A model generated the notes under the pieces. It was not told the origin of the DNA. It saw only the letters and a list, made by a program, of their open reading frames with translations, and ran no database searches. Below are positions 19,160-33,339 of a stretch of 64,000 bases of DNA, one piece after another (the first letter of the stretch is position 1; every line of letters starts with the position of its first letter). The translations under genes and the position numbers were made by a program. This DNA is from Hydractinia symbiolongicarpus (taxonomy: Eukaryota; Cnidaria; Hydrozoa; Anthoathecata; Hydractiniidae). The stretch is from assembly GCF_029227915.1 (NCBI RefSeq), contig NC_079877.1, positions 8,248,001 to 8,312,000 on the forward strand. Direction: 5' to 3'.

Positions 19160-22100
19160 CACCACAAGAAATATCATTCCTCTTAATTTGACGTGATTGC
19201 CCGAACTCAGCGATTGCACTGGCGCTGTGGTAACGCTTCATTTAAAAATTTAGATAAATAAGTCATTCTTTACTCTGGGACGAATCCTAGCCGTAATCGC
19301 GCGCTGAAGAAGTAGAGAAAGTTTCAAGAACTACATTTCAATGAATTTCTAACGGTATCAGTCCGTTTGAGTTACAACAGTTGGGTCACATATTCGTCCC
19401 CACATGTATTTAGCGATATTTTTTTGATATTACTAGGTTGCATCCCTTTTAACAGTGACACGATATACTGTGGGACTTAATTGAACTAACTTTGGACTGT
19501 GACCTGATAAATGTGATAAATGAGACAATTGGACCACAAGAAATATCATTTGTCTTAATTTGACGTGATTGCCGGAACTCAGCGATTACACTGGGCGCTA
19601 TGGTAGCGCGCTTCATTTAAAAAAGAAGAAAAGAAAGTCATTTTTTACTGTAGGACCAATCCTAGCCGTTAGCGCGCGCTGAAGTAATAGCGACAGTTTC
19701 AAAAACTACATTTCATTGACATTCTAACGGTATCAATCCGCTTCAGTTATAAAGATTGCGTCACACATTTGCACCAACTTGTATTTAGCCATAGTTTTCT
19801 GATGTTACTAGGTTGCATCGCTTTTAACAGTGAAACAATTTACTGTGGGACTTAATTGAACTAAATTTGGACTGTGAACTGATAAATGTAATAAATGACA
19901 CAATTGGACCACAAGAAATAACATTCGTCTTAATTTGACATGATTACCGGAACTCAGCGATTAGACTGGTTGCTTTGGTAGCGCTTCATTTAAAAATTTA
20001 GATAAATAAGTCATTCTTTACTCTGGGACGAATCCTAGCCGTAATCGCGCGCTGAAGAAATAGAGACAGTTTCAAAAACTAGATTTCATTGACTTTCTAG
20101 CGGTATGAATCCACTGGAGTTACAACGGTTGGCTCACATAATCGTACCAACATGTATTTAGCGATATTTTTCCGCTATTACTATGTTGCATCGCTTTTAA
20201 CAGTGAAACGAATGACTGTGGGACTTGATTGAACTGATTTTGGATTGTGACCTTATAAATGTGATAAATGAGCTAATTGGACTGCCACAAATAACATTCC
20301 TCTTAATTTCTCATGATTGCTGGAATTCAACGATTACAATGGGCGCTGTGGTAGCGCTTCATTTAAAAATTTAGATAAATAAGTCATTCTTTACTCTGGG
20401 ACGAATCCTAGCTGTAATCGCGCGCTGAAGAAATAGAGACAGTTTCAAAAACTACATTTCATTGACTTTCTAGCGGTATCAGTCCGTTTGAGTTACAACA
20501 GTTGGGTCACATATTCGTCCCCACATGTATTTAGCGATATTTTTTTGATATTACTAGGTTGCATCCCTTTTAACAGTGACACGATATACTGTGGGACTTA
20601 ATTGAACTAACTTTGGACTGTGACCTGATAAATGTGATAAATGAGATAATTGGACCACAAGAAATATCATTTGTCTTAATTTGACGTGATTGCCGGAACT
20701 CAGCGATTGCACTGGGCGCTGTGGTTGCGCTTCATTTAAAAATTTAGATAAATAAGTCATTCTTTACTCTGGGACGAATCCTAGCTGTAATCGCGCGCTG
20801 AAGTAGTAGAGAAAGTTTCAAGAACTACATTTCAATGAATTTCTAGCTGTATCAATCCGTTTGAGTTACAACAGTTGGGTCACATATTCGTACCAACATG
20901 TATTTAGCAATATTTTTCCGCTATTACTAGGTTGCATTGCTTTTAACAGTGAAACGACTGACTGTGGGACTTAACTAAACTGATTTTGGACTATGACCTT
21001 ATAAATGTGATAAGTGAGGCAATTGGACTCCAAGAAATAACATTCTTCTTAAATTGACATGGTTGCCGAAACTCAGCGATTACACTGGGCGCTATGGTAG
21101 CGCGCTGCATTTAAAAAAGAAGAAAAGAAAGTCATTTTTTACTGTAGGACCAATCCTAGCCGTTAGCGCGCGCTGAAGTAATAGCGACAGTTTCAAAAAC
21201 TACATTTCATTGACATTCTAACGGTGTCAGTCCATTTGAGTTACAACGGTTGGGTCACATATTCGTACCAACATGTATTTAGGAATATTTTTCTAATATT
21301 ACTAGGTTGCATCCCTTATAACAGTGAAACGATTGACTGTGGGACTTAATTGAACTAACTTTTGACTGTGACCTAATAAATGTGATAAATAAAACAATTA
21401 AAGTCCAAGAAAAAACATTCTACTTAATTTGCCATGATTGGCGCAACTCAGCGATTACACTGGGCACTGGGGTAGCACTTCATTTAAAAATTTAGATAAA
21501 AAAGTAATTCTTTATTGTGGGACCAATCCTAGCCGTTATTTCGCGCTGATGAAACAGCGACAGGTGCAAAATATAAATTTCATTGACTTTCTAACAGTGT
21601 CAGTCCGTTTGAGTTACAACGGTTGGGTCACATAATCGTACTAACATGTATTTAGCGATATTTCTTTCATATTACTAGGTTGCATCCCTTTTAACAGTGA
21701 CACGATATACTGTGGGACCTAATTGAACTAACTTTGGACTGTGACCTGATAAATAACACAATTGGACCACAAGAAATATCATTCCTCTTAATTTGACGTG
21801 ATTGCCGGGACTCAGCGATTGCACTGGGCGCTGTGGTAACGCTTCATTTAAAAATTTAGATAAATAAGTCATTCTTTACTCTGGGACGAATCCTAGCTGT
21901 AATCGCGCGCTGAAGAAGTAGAGAAAGTTTCAAGAACTACATTTCAATGAATTTCTAACGGTATCAGTCCGTTTGAGTTACAACAGTTCGGTCACATATT
22001 CGTCCCCACATGTGTTTAGCGATATTTTTTTGATATTACTAGGTTGCATCCCTTTTAACAGTGACACGATATACTGTGGGACCTAATTGAACTAACTTTG

Positions 22101-22571
22101 GACTGTGACCTGATAAATGTGACAAATGACACAATTGGACCTCAAGAAATAACATTCTTCTTAATTTGACGTGATTGCCGGAACTCAGCGATTGCACTGG
22201 GCGCTGTGGTATCGCTTCATTTAAAAATTAAGAAAAGAATGTCATTTTTTACTGTGGGACCAATCCTAGCCGTTTCATTGACCTTATAACCGTGTCAGTC
22301 CGTTTGAGTTACAACGGTTGGGTCACATAATCGTACTAACATGTAATTAGCGATACTTTTCTGATTATGCTAGGTTGCATCGCTTTTAACAGTGAAACGA
22401 TTGACTGTGGGACTTAATTGAACTAACTTTAGACTGTGACCTGATAAATGTGACAAATGACACAATTGGACCGCAAGAAATAACATTCTTCTTAGTTTGA
22501 CGTGATTGCCGGAACTCAGCGATTGCACTGGGCGCTGTGGTATCGCTTCATTTAAAAATTAAGAAAAGAAT
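18517..22571 (+). repeat. 4,056-bp higher-order unit, copy A (eleven monomers)
   Basis: Matches 22572-26627 throughout. Differences seen by eye are few: a G missing at about 19217, C/A at 21019 versus 25075, C/T at 20839 versus 24889 region, and T/A at about 21505 versus 25561. It contains a truncated monomer (junction near 22273). Confidence 0.88.
22262..22285 (+). repeat. Truncated monomer: 42-bp deletion removing the CGCGCG core
   Basis: CCTAGCCG is joined directly to TTTCATTGACC (junction about 22273), losing about 42 bp that normally hold ATCGCGCGCTGATCAAACAG and what follows. The same junction is at about 26329 in the next 4,056-bp unit. Confidence 0.85.
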
Positions 22572-25500
22572 GTCATTTTTTACTGTAGGACCAATCCTAG
22601 CCGTTAGCGCGCGCTGAAGTAATAGCGACAGTTTCAAAAACTACATTTCATTGATATTCTAACGGTGTCAGTCCGTTTGAGTTACAACGGTTGGGTCACA
22701 TATTCGTACCAACATGTATTTAGGAATATTTTTCTAATACTACTAGGTTGCATCCCTTATAACAGTGAAACGATTGACTGTGGGACTTAATTGAACTAAC
22801 TTTTGACTGTGACCTAATAAATGTGATAAATAAAACAATTAAAGTCCAAGAAAAAACATTCTACTTAATTTGCCATGATTGGCGCAACTCAGCGATTACA
22901 CTGGGCACTGGGGTAGCACTTCATTTAAAAATTTAGATAAAAAAGTAATTCTTTAATGTGGGACCAATCCTAGCCGTTATCGCGCGCTGATGAAACAGCG
23001 ACATGTGCAAAATATAAATTTCATTGACTTTCTAACGGTGTCAGTCCGTTTAAGTTACAACGGTTGGGTCACATAATCGTACTAACATGTATTTAGCGAT
23101 ACTTTTCTGATTATGCTAGGTTGCATCGCTTTTAACAGTGAAACGATTGACTGTGGGACTTAATTGAACTAACTTTAGACTGTGACCTGATAAATGTGAC
23201 AAATGACACAATTGCACCACAAGAAATATCATTCCTCTTAATTTGACGTGATTGCCCGAACTCAGCGATTGCACCGGGCGCTGTGGTAACGCTTCATTTA
23301 AAAATTTAGATAAATAAGTCATTCTTTACTCTGGGACGAATCCTAGCCGTAATCGCGCGCTGAAGAAGTAGAGAAAGTTTCAAGAACTACATTTCAATGA
23401 ATTTCTAACGGTATCAGTCCGTTTGAGTTACAACAGTTGGGTCACATATTCGTCCCCACATGTATTTAGCGATATTTTTTTGATATTACTAGGTTGCATC
23501 CCTTTTAACAGTGACACGATATACTGTGGGACTTAATTGAACTAACTTTGGACTGTGACCTGATAAATGTGATAAATGAGACAATTGGACCACAAGAAAT
23601 ATCATTTGTCTTAATTTGACGTGATTGCCGGAACTCAGCGATTACACTGGGCGCTATGGTAGCGCGCTTCATTTAAAAAAGAAGAAAAGAAAGTCATTTT
23701 TTACTGTAGGACCAATCCTAGCCGTTAGCGCGCGCTGAAGTAATAGCGACAGTTTCAAAAACTACATTTCATTGACATTCTAACGGTATCAATCCGCTTC
23801 AGTTATAAAGATTGCGTCACACATTTGCACCAACTTGTATTTAGCCATAGTTTTCTGATGTTACTAGGTTGCATCGCTTTTAACAGTGAAACAATTTACT
23901 GTGGGACTTAATTGAACTAAATTTGGACTGTGAACTGATAAATGTAATAAATGACACAATTGGACCACAAGAAATAACATTCGTCTTAATTTGACATGAT
24001 TACCGGAACTCAGCGATTAGACTGGTTGCTTTGGTAGCGCTTCATTTAAAAATTTAGATAAATAAGTCATTCTTTACTCTGGGACGAATCCTAGCCGTAA
24101 TCGCGCGCTGAAGAAATAGAGACAGTTTCAAAAACTAGATTTCATTGACTTTCTAGCGGTATGAATCCACTGGAGTTACAACGGTTGGCTCACATAATCG
24201 TACCAACATGTATTTAGCGATATTTTTCCGCTATTACTATGTTGCATCGCTTTTAACAGTGAAACGAATGACTGTGGGACTTGATTGAACTGATTTTGGA
24301 TTGTGACCTTATAAATGTGATAAATGAGCTAATTGGACTGCCACAAATAACATTCCTCTTAATTTCTCATGATTGCTGGAATTCAACGATTACAATGGGC
24401 GCTGTGGTAGCGCTTCATTTAAAAATTTAGATAAATAAGTCATTCTTTACTCTGGGACGAATCCTAGCTGTAATCGCGCGCTGAAGAAATAGAGACAGTT
24501 TCAAAAACTACATTTCATTGACTTTCTAGCGGTATCAGTCCGTTTGAGTTACAACAGTTGGGTCACATATTCGTCCCCACATGTATTTAGCGATATTTTT
24601 TTGATATTACTAGGTTGCATCCCTTTTAACAGTGACACGATATACTGTGGGACTTAATTGAACTAACTTTGGACTGTGACCTGATAAATGTGATAAATGA
24701 GATAATTGGACCACAAGAAATATCATTTGTCTTAATTTGACGTGATTGCCGGAACTCAGCGATTGCACTGGGCGCTGTGGTTGCGCTTCATTTAAAAATT
24801 TAGATAAATAAGTCATTCTTTACTCTGGGACGAATCCTAGCTGTAATCGCGCGCTGAAGTAGTAGAGAAAGTTTCAAGAACTACATTTTAATGAATTTCT
24901 AGCTGTATCAATCCGTTTGAGTTACAACAGTTGGGTCACATATTCGTACCAACATGTATTTAGCAATATTTTTCCGCTATTACTAGGTTGCATTGCTTTT
25001 AACAGTGAAACGACTGACTGTGGGACTTAACTAAACTGATTTTGGACTATGACCTTATAAATGTGATAAGTGAGGAAATTGGACTCCAAGAAATAACATT
25101 CTTCTTAAATTGACATGGTTGCCGAAACTCAGCGATTACACTGGGCGCTATGGTAGCGCGCTGCATTTAAAAAAGAAGAAAAGAAAGTCATTTTTTACTG
25201 TAGGACCAATCCTAGCCGTTAGCGCGCGCTGAAGTAATAGCGACAGTTTCAAAAACTACATTTCATTGACATTCTAACGGTGTCAGTCCATTTGAGTTAC
25301 AACGGTTGGGTCACATATTCGTACCAACATGTATTTAGGAATATTTTTCTAATATTACTAGGTTGCATCCCTTATAACAGTGAAACGATTGACTGTGGGA
25401 CTTAATTGAACTAACTTTTGACTGTGACCTAATAAATGTGATAAATAAAACAATTAAAGTCCAAGAAAAAACATTCTACTTAATTTGCCATGATTGGCGC

Positions 25501-26627
25501 AACTCAGCGATTACACTGGGCACTGGGGTAGCACTTCATTTAAAAATTTAGATAAAAAAGAAATTCTTTATTGTGGGACCAATCCTAGCCGTTATTTCGC
25601 GCTGATGAAACAGCGACAGGTGCAAAATATAAATTTCATTGACTTTCTAACAGTGTCAGTCCGTTTGAGTTACAACGGTTGGGTCACATAATCGTACTAA
25701 CATGTATTTAGCGATATTTCTTTCATATTACTAGGTTGCATCCCTTTTAACAGTGACACGATATACTGTGGGACCTAATTGAACTAACTTTGGACTGTGA
25801 CCTGATAAATAACACAATTGGACCACAAGAAATATCATTCCTCTTAATTTGACGTGATTGCCGGGACTCAGCGATTGCACTGGGCGCTGTGGTAACGCTT
25901 CATTTAAAAATTTAGATAAATAAGTCATTCTTTACTCTGGGACGAATCCTAGCTGTAATCGCGCGCTGAAGAAGTAGAGAAAGTTTCAAGAACTACATTT
26001 CAATGAATTTCTAACGGTATCAGTCCGTTTGAGTTACAACAGTTCGGTCACATATTCGTCCCCACATGTGTTTAGCGATATTTTTTTGATATTACTAGGT
26101 TGCATCCCTTTTAACAGTGACACGATATACTGTGGGACCTAATTGAACTAACTTTGGACTGTGACCTGATAAATGTGACAAATGACACAATTGGACCTCA
26201 AGAAATAACATTCTTCTTAATTTGACGTGATTGCCGGAACTCAGCGATTGCACTGGGCGCTGTGGTATCGCTTCATTTAAAAATTAAGAAAAGAATGTCA
26301 TTTTTTACTGTGGGACCAATCCTAGCCGTTTCATTGACCTTATAACCGTGTCAGTCCGTTTGAGTTACAACGGTTGGGTCACATAATCGTACTAACATGT
26401 AATTAGCGATACTTTTCTGATTATGCTAGGTTGCATCGCTTTTAACAGTGAAACGATTGACTGTGGGACTTAATTGAACTAACTTTAGACTGTGACCTGA
26501 TAAATGTGACAAATGACACAATTGGACCGCAAGAAATAACATTCTTCTTAGTTTGACGTGATTGCCGGAACTCAGCGATTGCACTGGGCGCTGTGGTATC
26601 GCTTCATTTAAAAATTAAGAAAAGAAT
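22572..26627 (+). repeat. 4,056-bp higher-order unit, copy B
   Basis: Second copy of the eleven-monomer unit. The junction with copy A lies in GTCATTTTTTACTGTAGG at about 22572, where an upstream AAAGAATGTC context replaces AAAGAAAGTC. The match ends near 26640, where GTGGGACC replaces GTAGGACC. Confidence 0.88.
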
Positions 26628-27944
26628 GTCATTTTTTACTGTGGGACCAATCCTAGCCGTTAGCGCGCGCTGAAGAGATAGAGACAGTTTCAAATACTAC
26701 ATTTCACTGACTCTCTACTGGTGGCAGTCCGTTTGAGTTACAACGGTTGGGTCACATATTTGTACCAACATGTATTTAGGAATATTTTATCTAATATTAC
26801 TACGTTGCATCCCTTTTAACAGTGAAACGATTGACTGTGGGACTTAATTGAAATAACTTTGGACTGTGACCTAATAAATGTGATAAATGAGACAATTGGC
26901 GTCCAAGAAATAACATTCTTCTTAATTTGACATGATTGCCGCAACTCAGCGATTACACTGGGCACTATGGTAGCACTTCATTTAAAAATTTAGATAAAAA
27001 AGACATTATTTACTGTGGGACCAATCCTAGCCGTTATCGCGCGCTGATCAAACAGCGACAGGTGCAAAAACTAAATTTCATTGACTTTATAACCGTGTCA
27101 GTCCGTTTGAGTTACAACGGTTGGGTCACATAATCGTACTAACATGTATTTAGCGATACTTTTCTGATTATGCTAGGTTGCATCGCTTTTAACAGTAAAG
27201 CGATTGACTGTGGGACTTAATTGAACTAACTTTAGACTGTGACCTGATAAATGTGACAAATGACACAATTGGACCACAAGAAATATCATTCCTCTTAATT
27301 TGACGTGATTGCCCGAACTCAGCGATTGCACTGGGCGCTGTGGTAACGCTTCATTTAAAAATTTAGATAAATAAGTCATTCTTTACTCTGGGACGAATCC
27401 TAGCCGTAATCGCGCGCTGAAGAAGTAGAGAAAGTTTCAAGAACTACATTTCAATGAATTTCTAACGGTATCAGTCCGTTTGAGTTACAACAGTTGGGTC
27501 ACATATTCGTCCCCACATGTATTTAGCGATATTTTTTTGATATTACTAGGTTGCATCGCTTTTAACAGTAAAACGAATGACTGTGGGACTTGATTGAACT
27601 GATTTTGGATTGTGACCTTATAAATGTGATAAGTGAGCCAACTGGACTCCAAGAAATAACATTCGTCTTAATTTGACATGATTACCGGAACTCAGCAATT
27701 AGACTGGTTGCTTTGGCAGCGCTTCATTTAAAAATTTAAATAAATAAGTCATTCTTTACTGTGGGACCAATCCTAGACGTTATCGCGCGCTGATGAAACA
27801 GCAAAAGGTGCAAAATCTAAATTTCATTGAATTTCTAACGGTGTCAGTCCGTTTGAGTTACAACGGTTGGGTCACATAATCGTACTAACATGTATTTAGC
27901 GATTTTTTTTTGATATTACTAGGTTGCATCCCTTTTAACAGTGA

Positions 27945-30600
27945 AACGATTTACTGTGTGACTTAATTGAACTAAATTTGAACTGTGAACTGATAAATGT
28001 GATAAATGACACAATTGGACCACAAGAAATATCATTCCTCTTAATTTGACGTGATTGCCGGAACTCAGCGATTGCACTGGGCGCTGTGGTAGCGCTTCAT
28101 TTAAAAATTTAGATAAATAAGTCATTCTTTACTCTGGGACGAATCCTAGCCGTAATCGCGGGCTGAAGAAATAGAGACAGTTTCAAAAACTACATTTCAT
28201 TGACTTTCTAGCGGTATCAATCCACTGGAGTTACAACGGTTGGCTCACATAATCGTACCAACATGTATTTAGCGATATTTTTCCGCTATTACTAGGTTGC
28301 ATCGCTTTTAACAGTGAAACGAATGACTGTGGGACTTGATTGAACTGATTTTGGATTGTGACCTTATAAATGTGATAAATGAGCTAATTGGACTGCCACA
28401 AATAACATTCCTCTTAATTTGTCATGATTGCTGGAATTCAACGATTACAATGGGCGCTGTGGTAGCGCTTCATTTAAAAATTTAGATAAATAAGTCATAT
28501 TTACTGTGGAAGCAATCCTGGCTGTTAGCGCGCGCTGAATAATAAGGAACAGTTTCAAAAACTACATTTCATTGACTTTCTAACGGTGTCAGTCCGTTTA
28601 AGTTACAACGGTTGGTAACATATTCGTACCAGCATGTATTTAGCAATATTTCTCTGAGATTACTAGGTTGCATCGCTTTTAACAGTGAAACGATTGACTG
28701 TGGGACTTGATTGAACAAGGTTTGGACTGTCACCTTATAAATGTGATAAGTGAGCCAACTGGACACCAAGAAATATCATTCTTCTTAATTTGAAATGATT
28801 GCCAGAACTTAGCGATTACACTGGGTACCGTAATAGCGCTTCATCTAAAAATTTAAATAATTAAGTCATTTTTTACCGAGGGAGCAATCCTAGCCGTTAT
28901 CGCGCGCTGAAGAAATAGAGACAGTTTCAAAAACTACATTTCAATGAATTTCTAACGGTATCAGTCCGTTTGAGTTAAAACGGTTGCGTCACATATTCGT
29001 CTCCACATGTATTTAGGGATGTTTTTCTGATATTATTAGCTTGTATCGCTTTTAACAGTGAAACGATTTTTTACTGTGGGATCAATCCTAGCCGTTATTT
29101 CGCGCTAAAGAATTAGCGACAGGTGCAAAAACTAAATTTCATTGACATTATAACCGTGTCAGTCCGTTTGAGTTACAACGGTTGGGTCACATAATCGTAC
29201 TAACATGTATTTAGCGATACTTTTCTGATTATGCTAGGTTGCATCGCTTTTAACAGTGAAACGATTGACTGTGGGACTTAATTGAACTAACTTTAGACTG
29301 TGACCTGATAAATGTGACAAATGACACAATTGGACCGCAAGAAATAATATTCTTCTTAATTTGACGTGATTGCCGGAACTCAGCGATTGCACTGGGCGCT
29401 GTGGTAACGCTTCATTCAAAAATTTAGATAAATAAGTCATTCTTTACTCTGGGACGAATCTTAGCTGTAATCGCGCGCTGAAGAAGTAGAGAAAGTTTCA
29501 AGAACTACATTTCAATAAATTTCTAGCTGTATCAATCCGTTTGAGTTACAACAGTTGCGTCACATATTCGTACCAACATGTATTTAGCAATATTTTTCCG
29601 CTATTACTAGGTTGCATTGCTTTTAACAGTGAAACGACTGACTGTGGGACTTAACTAAACTGATTTTTGACTATGACCTTATAAATGTGATAAGTGAGGC
29701 AATTGGACTCCAAGAAATAACATTCTTCTTAAATTGACATGGTTGCCGAAACTCAGCGATTACACTGGGCGCTATGGTAGCGCGCTTCATTTAAAAAAGA
29801 AGAAAAGAAAGTCATTTTTTACTGTAGGACCAATCCTAGCCGTTAGCGCGCGCTGAAGTAATAGCGACAGTTTCAAAAACTACATTTCATTGACATTCTA
29901 ACGGTATCAATCCGCTTCAGTTACAACAATTGCGTCACATATTTGTACCAACTTGTATTTAGCCATAGTTTTCTGATGTTACTAGGTTGCATCGCTTTTA
30001 ACAGTGAAACAATTAACTGTGGGACTTAATTGAACTAAATTTAGACTGTCACCTGATAAATGTGATAAGTGAGCCAACTGGACTCCAAGAAATAACATTC
30101 GTCTTAATTTGACATGATTACCGGAACTCAGCGATTAGACTGGTTGCTTTGGCAGCGCTTCATTTAAAAATTTAGATAAATAAGTCATTCTTTACTCTGG
30201 GACGAATCCTAGCCGTAATTGCGCGCTGAAGAAGTAAAGAAAGTTTCAAGAACTACATTTCAATGAATTTCTAACGTTATCAGTCCGTTTGAGTTACAAC
30301 GGTTGCGTCACATATTCGTCCCCACATGTATTTGGGGATGTCTTTCTGATTTGACTAGGTTGTATCGCTTTCAACAGTGAAACGATTGACTGTGGCACTT
30401 AATTGAACTAACTTTGGACTGTGACCTGATAAATGTGATAAATGAGACAATTGGAGTCCAAGAAATAACATTCTTTTTAATTTGACATGAGTGCCGCAAC
30501 TCAACGATAGCACTTGCCGCTGTGGTAGCGCTTCATTTGAAAATTAAGAAAAGAAAGTCATTTTTTACTGTGGGACCAATCCTAGCTGTTATCGCGCGTT
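27945..30600 (+). repeat. Long-range duplicate block, left member (pairs with 47.5-50.9 kb)
   Basis: Blocks 27945-29100, 29101-30180 and 30190-30600 match 47541-48695, 49070-50150 and 50530-50940 at offsets of about 19.59, 19.97 and 20.34 kb, so the right member has gained or kept one extra monomer at two places. Shared rare words include AACTTAGCGATTACACTGGG, GGTACCGTAATAGCGC and GCGCTAAAGAATTAGCGAC. Confidence 0.8.
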
Positions 30601-31470
30601 GAAGAAATAGTGACAGTTTCAAAAACTACATTTCATTGACATTCTAACGGTATCAATCCGCTTCAGTTACAACGATTGCGTCACATATTCGTCCCCACAT
30701 GTATTTGGCGATGTCTTTCTGATTTGACTAGATTGTATCGCTTTCAACAGTGAAACGATTGACTGTGGCACTTAATTGAACTAACTTTGGACTGTGACCT
30801 GATAAATGTGATAAATGAGACAATTGGAGTCCAAGAAATAACATTCTTCTTAATTTGACATGATTGCCAGAACTCAGCGATTACACTGGGTACTGTGGTA
30901 ACGCTTCAATTAAAAATTTAGATAAAAAAGTAATTCTTTATTGTGGGACCAATCCTAGCCGTTATCGCGCGCTGATGAAACAGCGACAGGTGCAAAATAT
31001 AAATTTCATTGACTTTCTAACGATGTCAGTCCGTTTGAGTTAGAACGGTTGGGTCACATAATGGTACTAACATGTATTTAGCGATATTTCTTTGATATTA
31101 CTAGGTTGCATCCCTTTTAACTGTGACACGATATACTGTGGGACCTAATTGAACTAACTTTGGACTGTGACCTGATAAATGTGACAATTGACACAATTGG
31201 ACCTCAAGAAATAACATTCTTCTTAATTTGACGTGATTGCCGGAACTCAGCGATTGCACTGGGCGCTGTGGTTGCACTTCATTTAAAAATTTAGATAAAT
31301 AAGTCATTCTTTATTCTGGGACGAATCCTAGCTGTAATCGCGCGCTGAAGAAGTAGAGAAAGTTTCAAGAACTATATTTCAATGAATTTCTGGCTGTATC
31401 AATCCGTTTGAGTTACAACAGTTGCGTCACATATTCGTACCAACATGTATTTAGCAATTTTTTTCCGCTA

Positions 31471-33339
31471 TTACTAGGTTGCATTGCTTTTAACAGTGAA
31501 ACGACTGACTGTGGGACTTAACTAAACTGATTTTGGACTATGACCTTATAAATGTGATAAGTGAGACAATTGGAGTCCAAGAAATAACATTCTTCTTAAT
31601 TTGACATGATTGCCAGAACTCAGCGATTACACTGGGTACTGTGGTAACGCTTCAATTAAAAATTTAGATAAAAAAGTAATTCTTTATTGTGGGACCAATC
31701 CTAGCCGTTATCGCGCGCTGATGAAACAGCGACAGGTGCAAAATATAAATTTCATTGACTTTCTAACGATGTCAGTCCGTTTGAGTTACAACGGTTGGGT
31801 CACATAATCGTACTAACATGTATTTAGCGATATTTCTTTGATATTACTAGGTTGCATCCCTTTTAACTGTGACACGATATACTGTGGGACCTAATTGAAC
31901 TAACTTTGGACTGTGACCTGATAAATGTGACAAATGACACAATTGGACCTCAAGAAATAACATTCTTCTTAATTTGACGTGATTCCCGGAACTCAGCGAT
32001 TGCACTGGGCGCTGTGGTATCGCTTCATTTAAAAATTAAGAAAAGAATGTCATCTTTTTACTGTGGGACCAATCCTAGCCGTTAGCGCGCGCTGAAGAGA
32101 TAGAGACAGTTTCAAATACTACATTTCACTGACTCTCTACTGGTGGCAGTCCGTTTGAGTTACAACGGTTGGGTCACATATTTGTACCAACATGTATTTA
32201 GGAATATTTTATCTAATATTACTAGGTTACATCCCTTTTAACAGTGAAACGATTGACTGTGGGACTTAATTGAAATAACTTTGGACTGTGACCTAATAAA
32301 TGTGATAAATGAGACAATTGGCGTCCAAGAAATAACATTCTTCTTAATTTGACATGATTGCCGCAACTCAGCGATTACACTGGGCGCTGTGGTAGCACTT
32401 CATTTAAAAATTTAGATAAAAACGACATTATTTACTGTGGGACCAATCCTAGCCGTTATCGCGCGCTGATCAAACAGCGACAGGTGCAAAAACTAAATTT
32501 CATTGACTTTATAACCGTGTCAGTCCGTTTGAGTTACAACGGTTGGGTCACATAATCGTACTAACATGTATTTAGCGATACTTTTCTGATTATGCTAGGT
32601 TGCATCGCTTTTAACAGTGAAACGATTGACTGTGGGACTTAATTGAACTAACTTTAGACTGTGACCTGATAAATGTGACAAATGACACAATTGCACCACA
32701 AGAAATATCATTCCTCTTAATTTGACGTGATTGCCCGAACTCAGCGATTGCACTGGGCGCTGTGGTAACGCTTCATTTAAAAATTTAGATAAATAAGTCA
32801 TTCTTTACTCTGGGACGAATCCTAGCCGTAATCGCGCGCTGAAGAAGTAGAGAAAGTTTCAAGAACTACATTTCAATGAATTTCTAACGGTATCAGTCCG
32901 TTTGAGTTACAACAGTTGGGTCACATATTCGTCCCCACATGTATTTAGCGATATTTTTTTGATATTACTAGGTTGCATCCCTTTTAACAGTGACACGATA
33001 TACTGTGGGACTTAATTGAACTAACTTTGGACTGTGACCTGATAAATGTGATAAATGAGACAATTGGACCACAAGAAATATCATTTGTCTAAATTTGACG
33101 TGATTGCCGGAACTCAGCGATTACACTGGGCGCTATGGTAGCGCGCTTCATTTAAAAAAGAAGAAAAGAAAGTCATTTTTTACTGTAGGACCAATCCTAG
33201 CCGTTAGCGCGCGCTGAAGTAATAGCGACAGTTTCAAAAACTACATTTCATTGACATTCTAACGGTATCAATCCGCTTCAGTTACAACGATTGCGTCACA
33301 TATTTGCACCAACTTGTATTTAGCCATAGTTTTCTGATG
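31471..33339 (+). repeat. 1,869-bp higher-order unit, copy A (five monomers)
   Basis: Matches 33340-35208. Both start at TTACTAGGTTGCATTGC and share private variants such as TCATCTTTTTACTG and GATTCCCGGAACTC. No difference was seen by eye over most of the unit. Confidence 0.88.

Noticed and set aside
28569-28769. 66-codon minus-strand frames at 28569-28769, 48163-48363 and 48733-48933
   Set aside because: Same satellite in another variant; a small indel in the long-range duplicate opens a different frame. No protein features.
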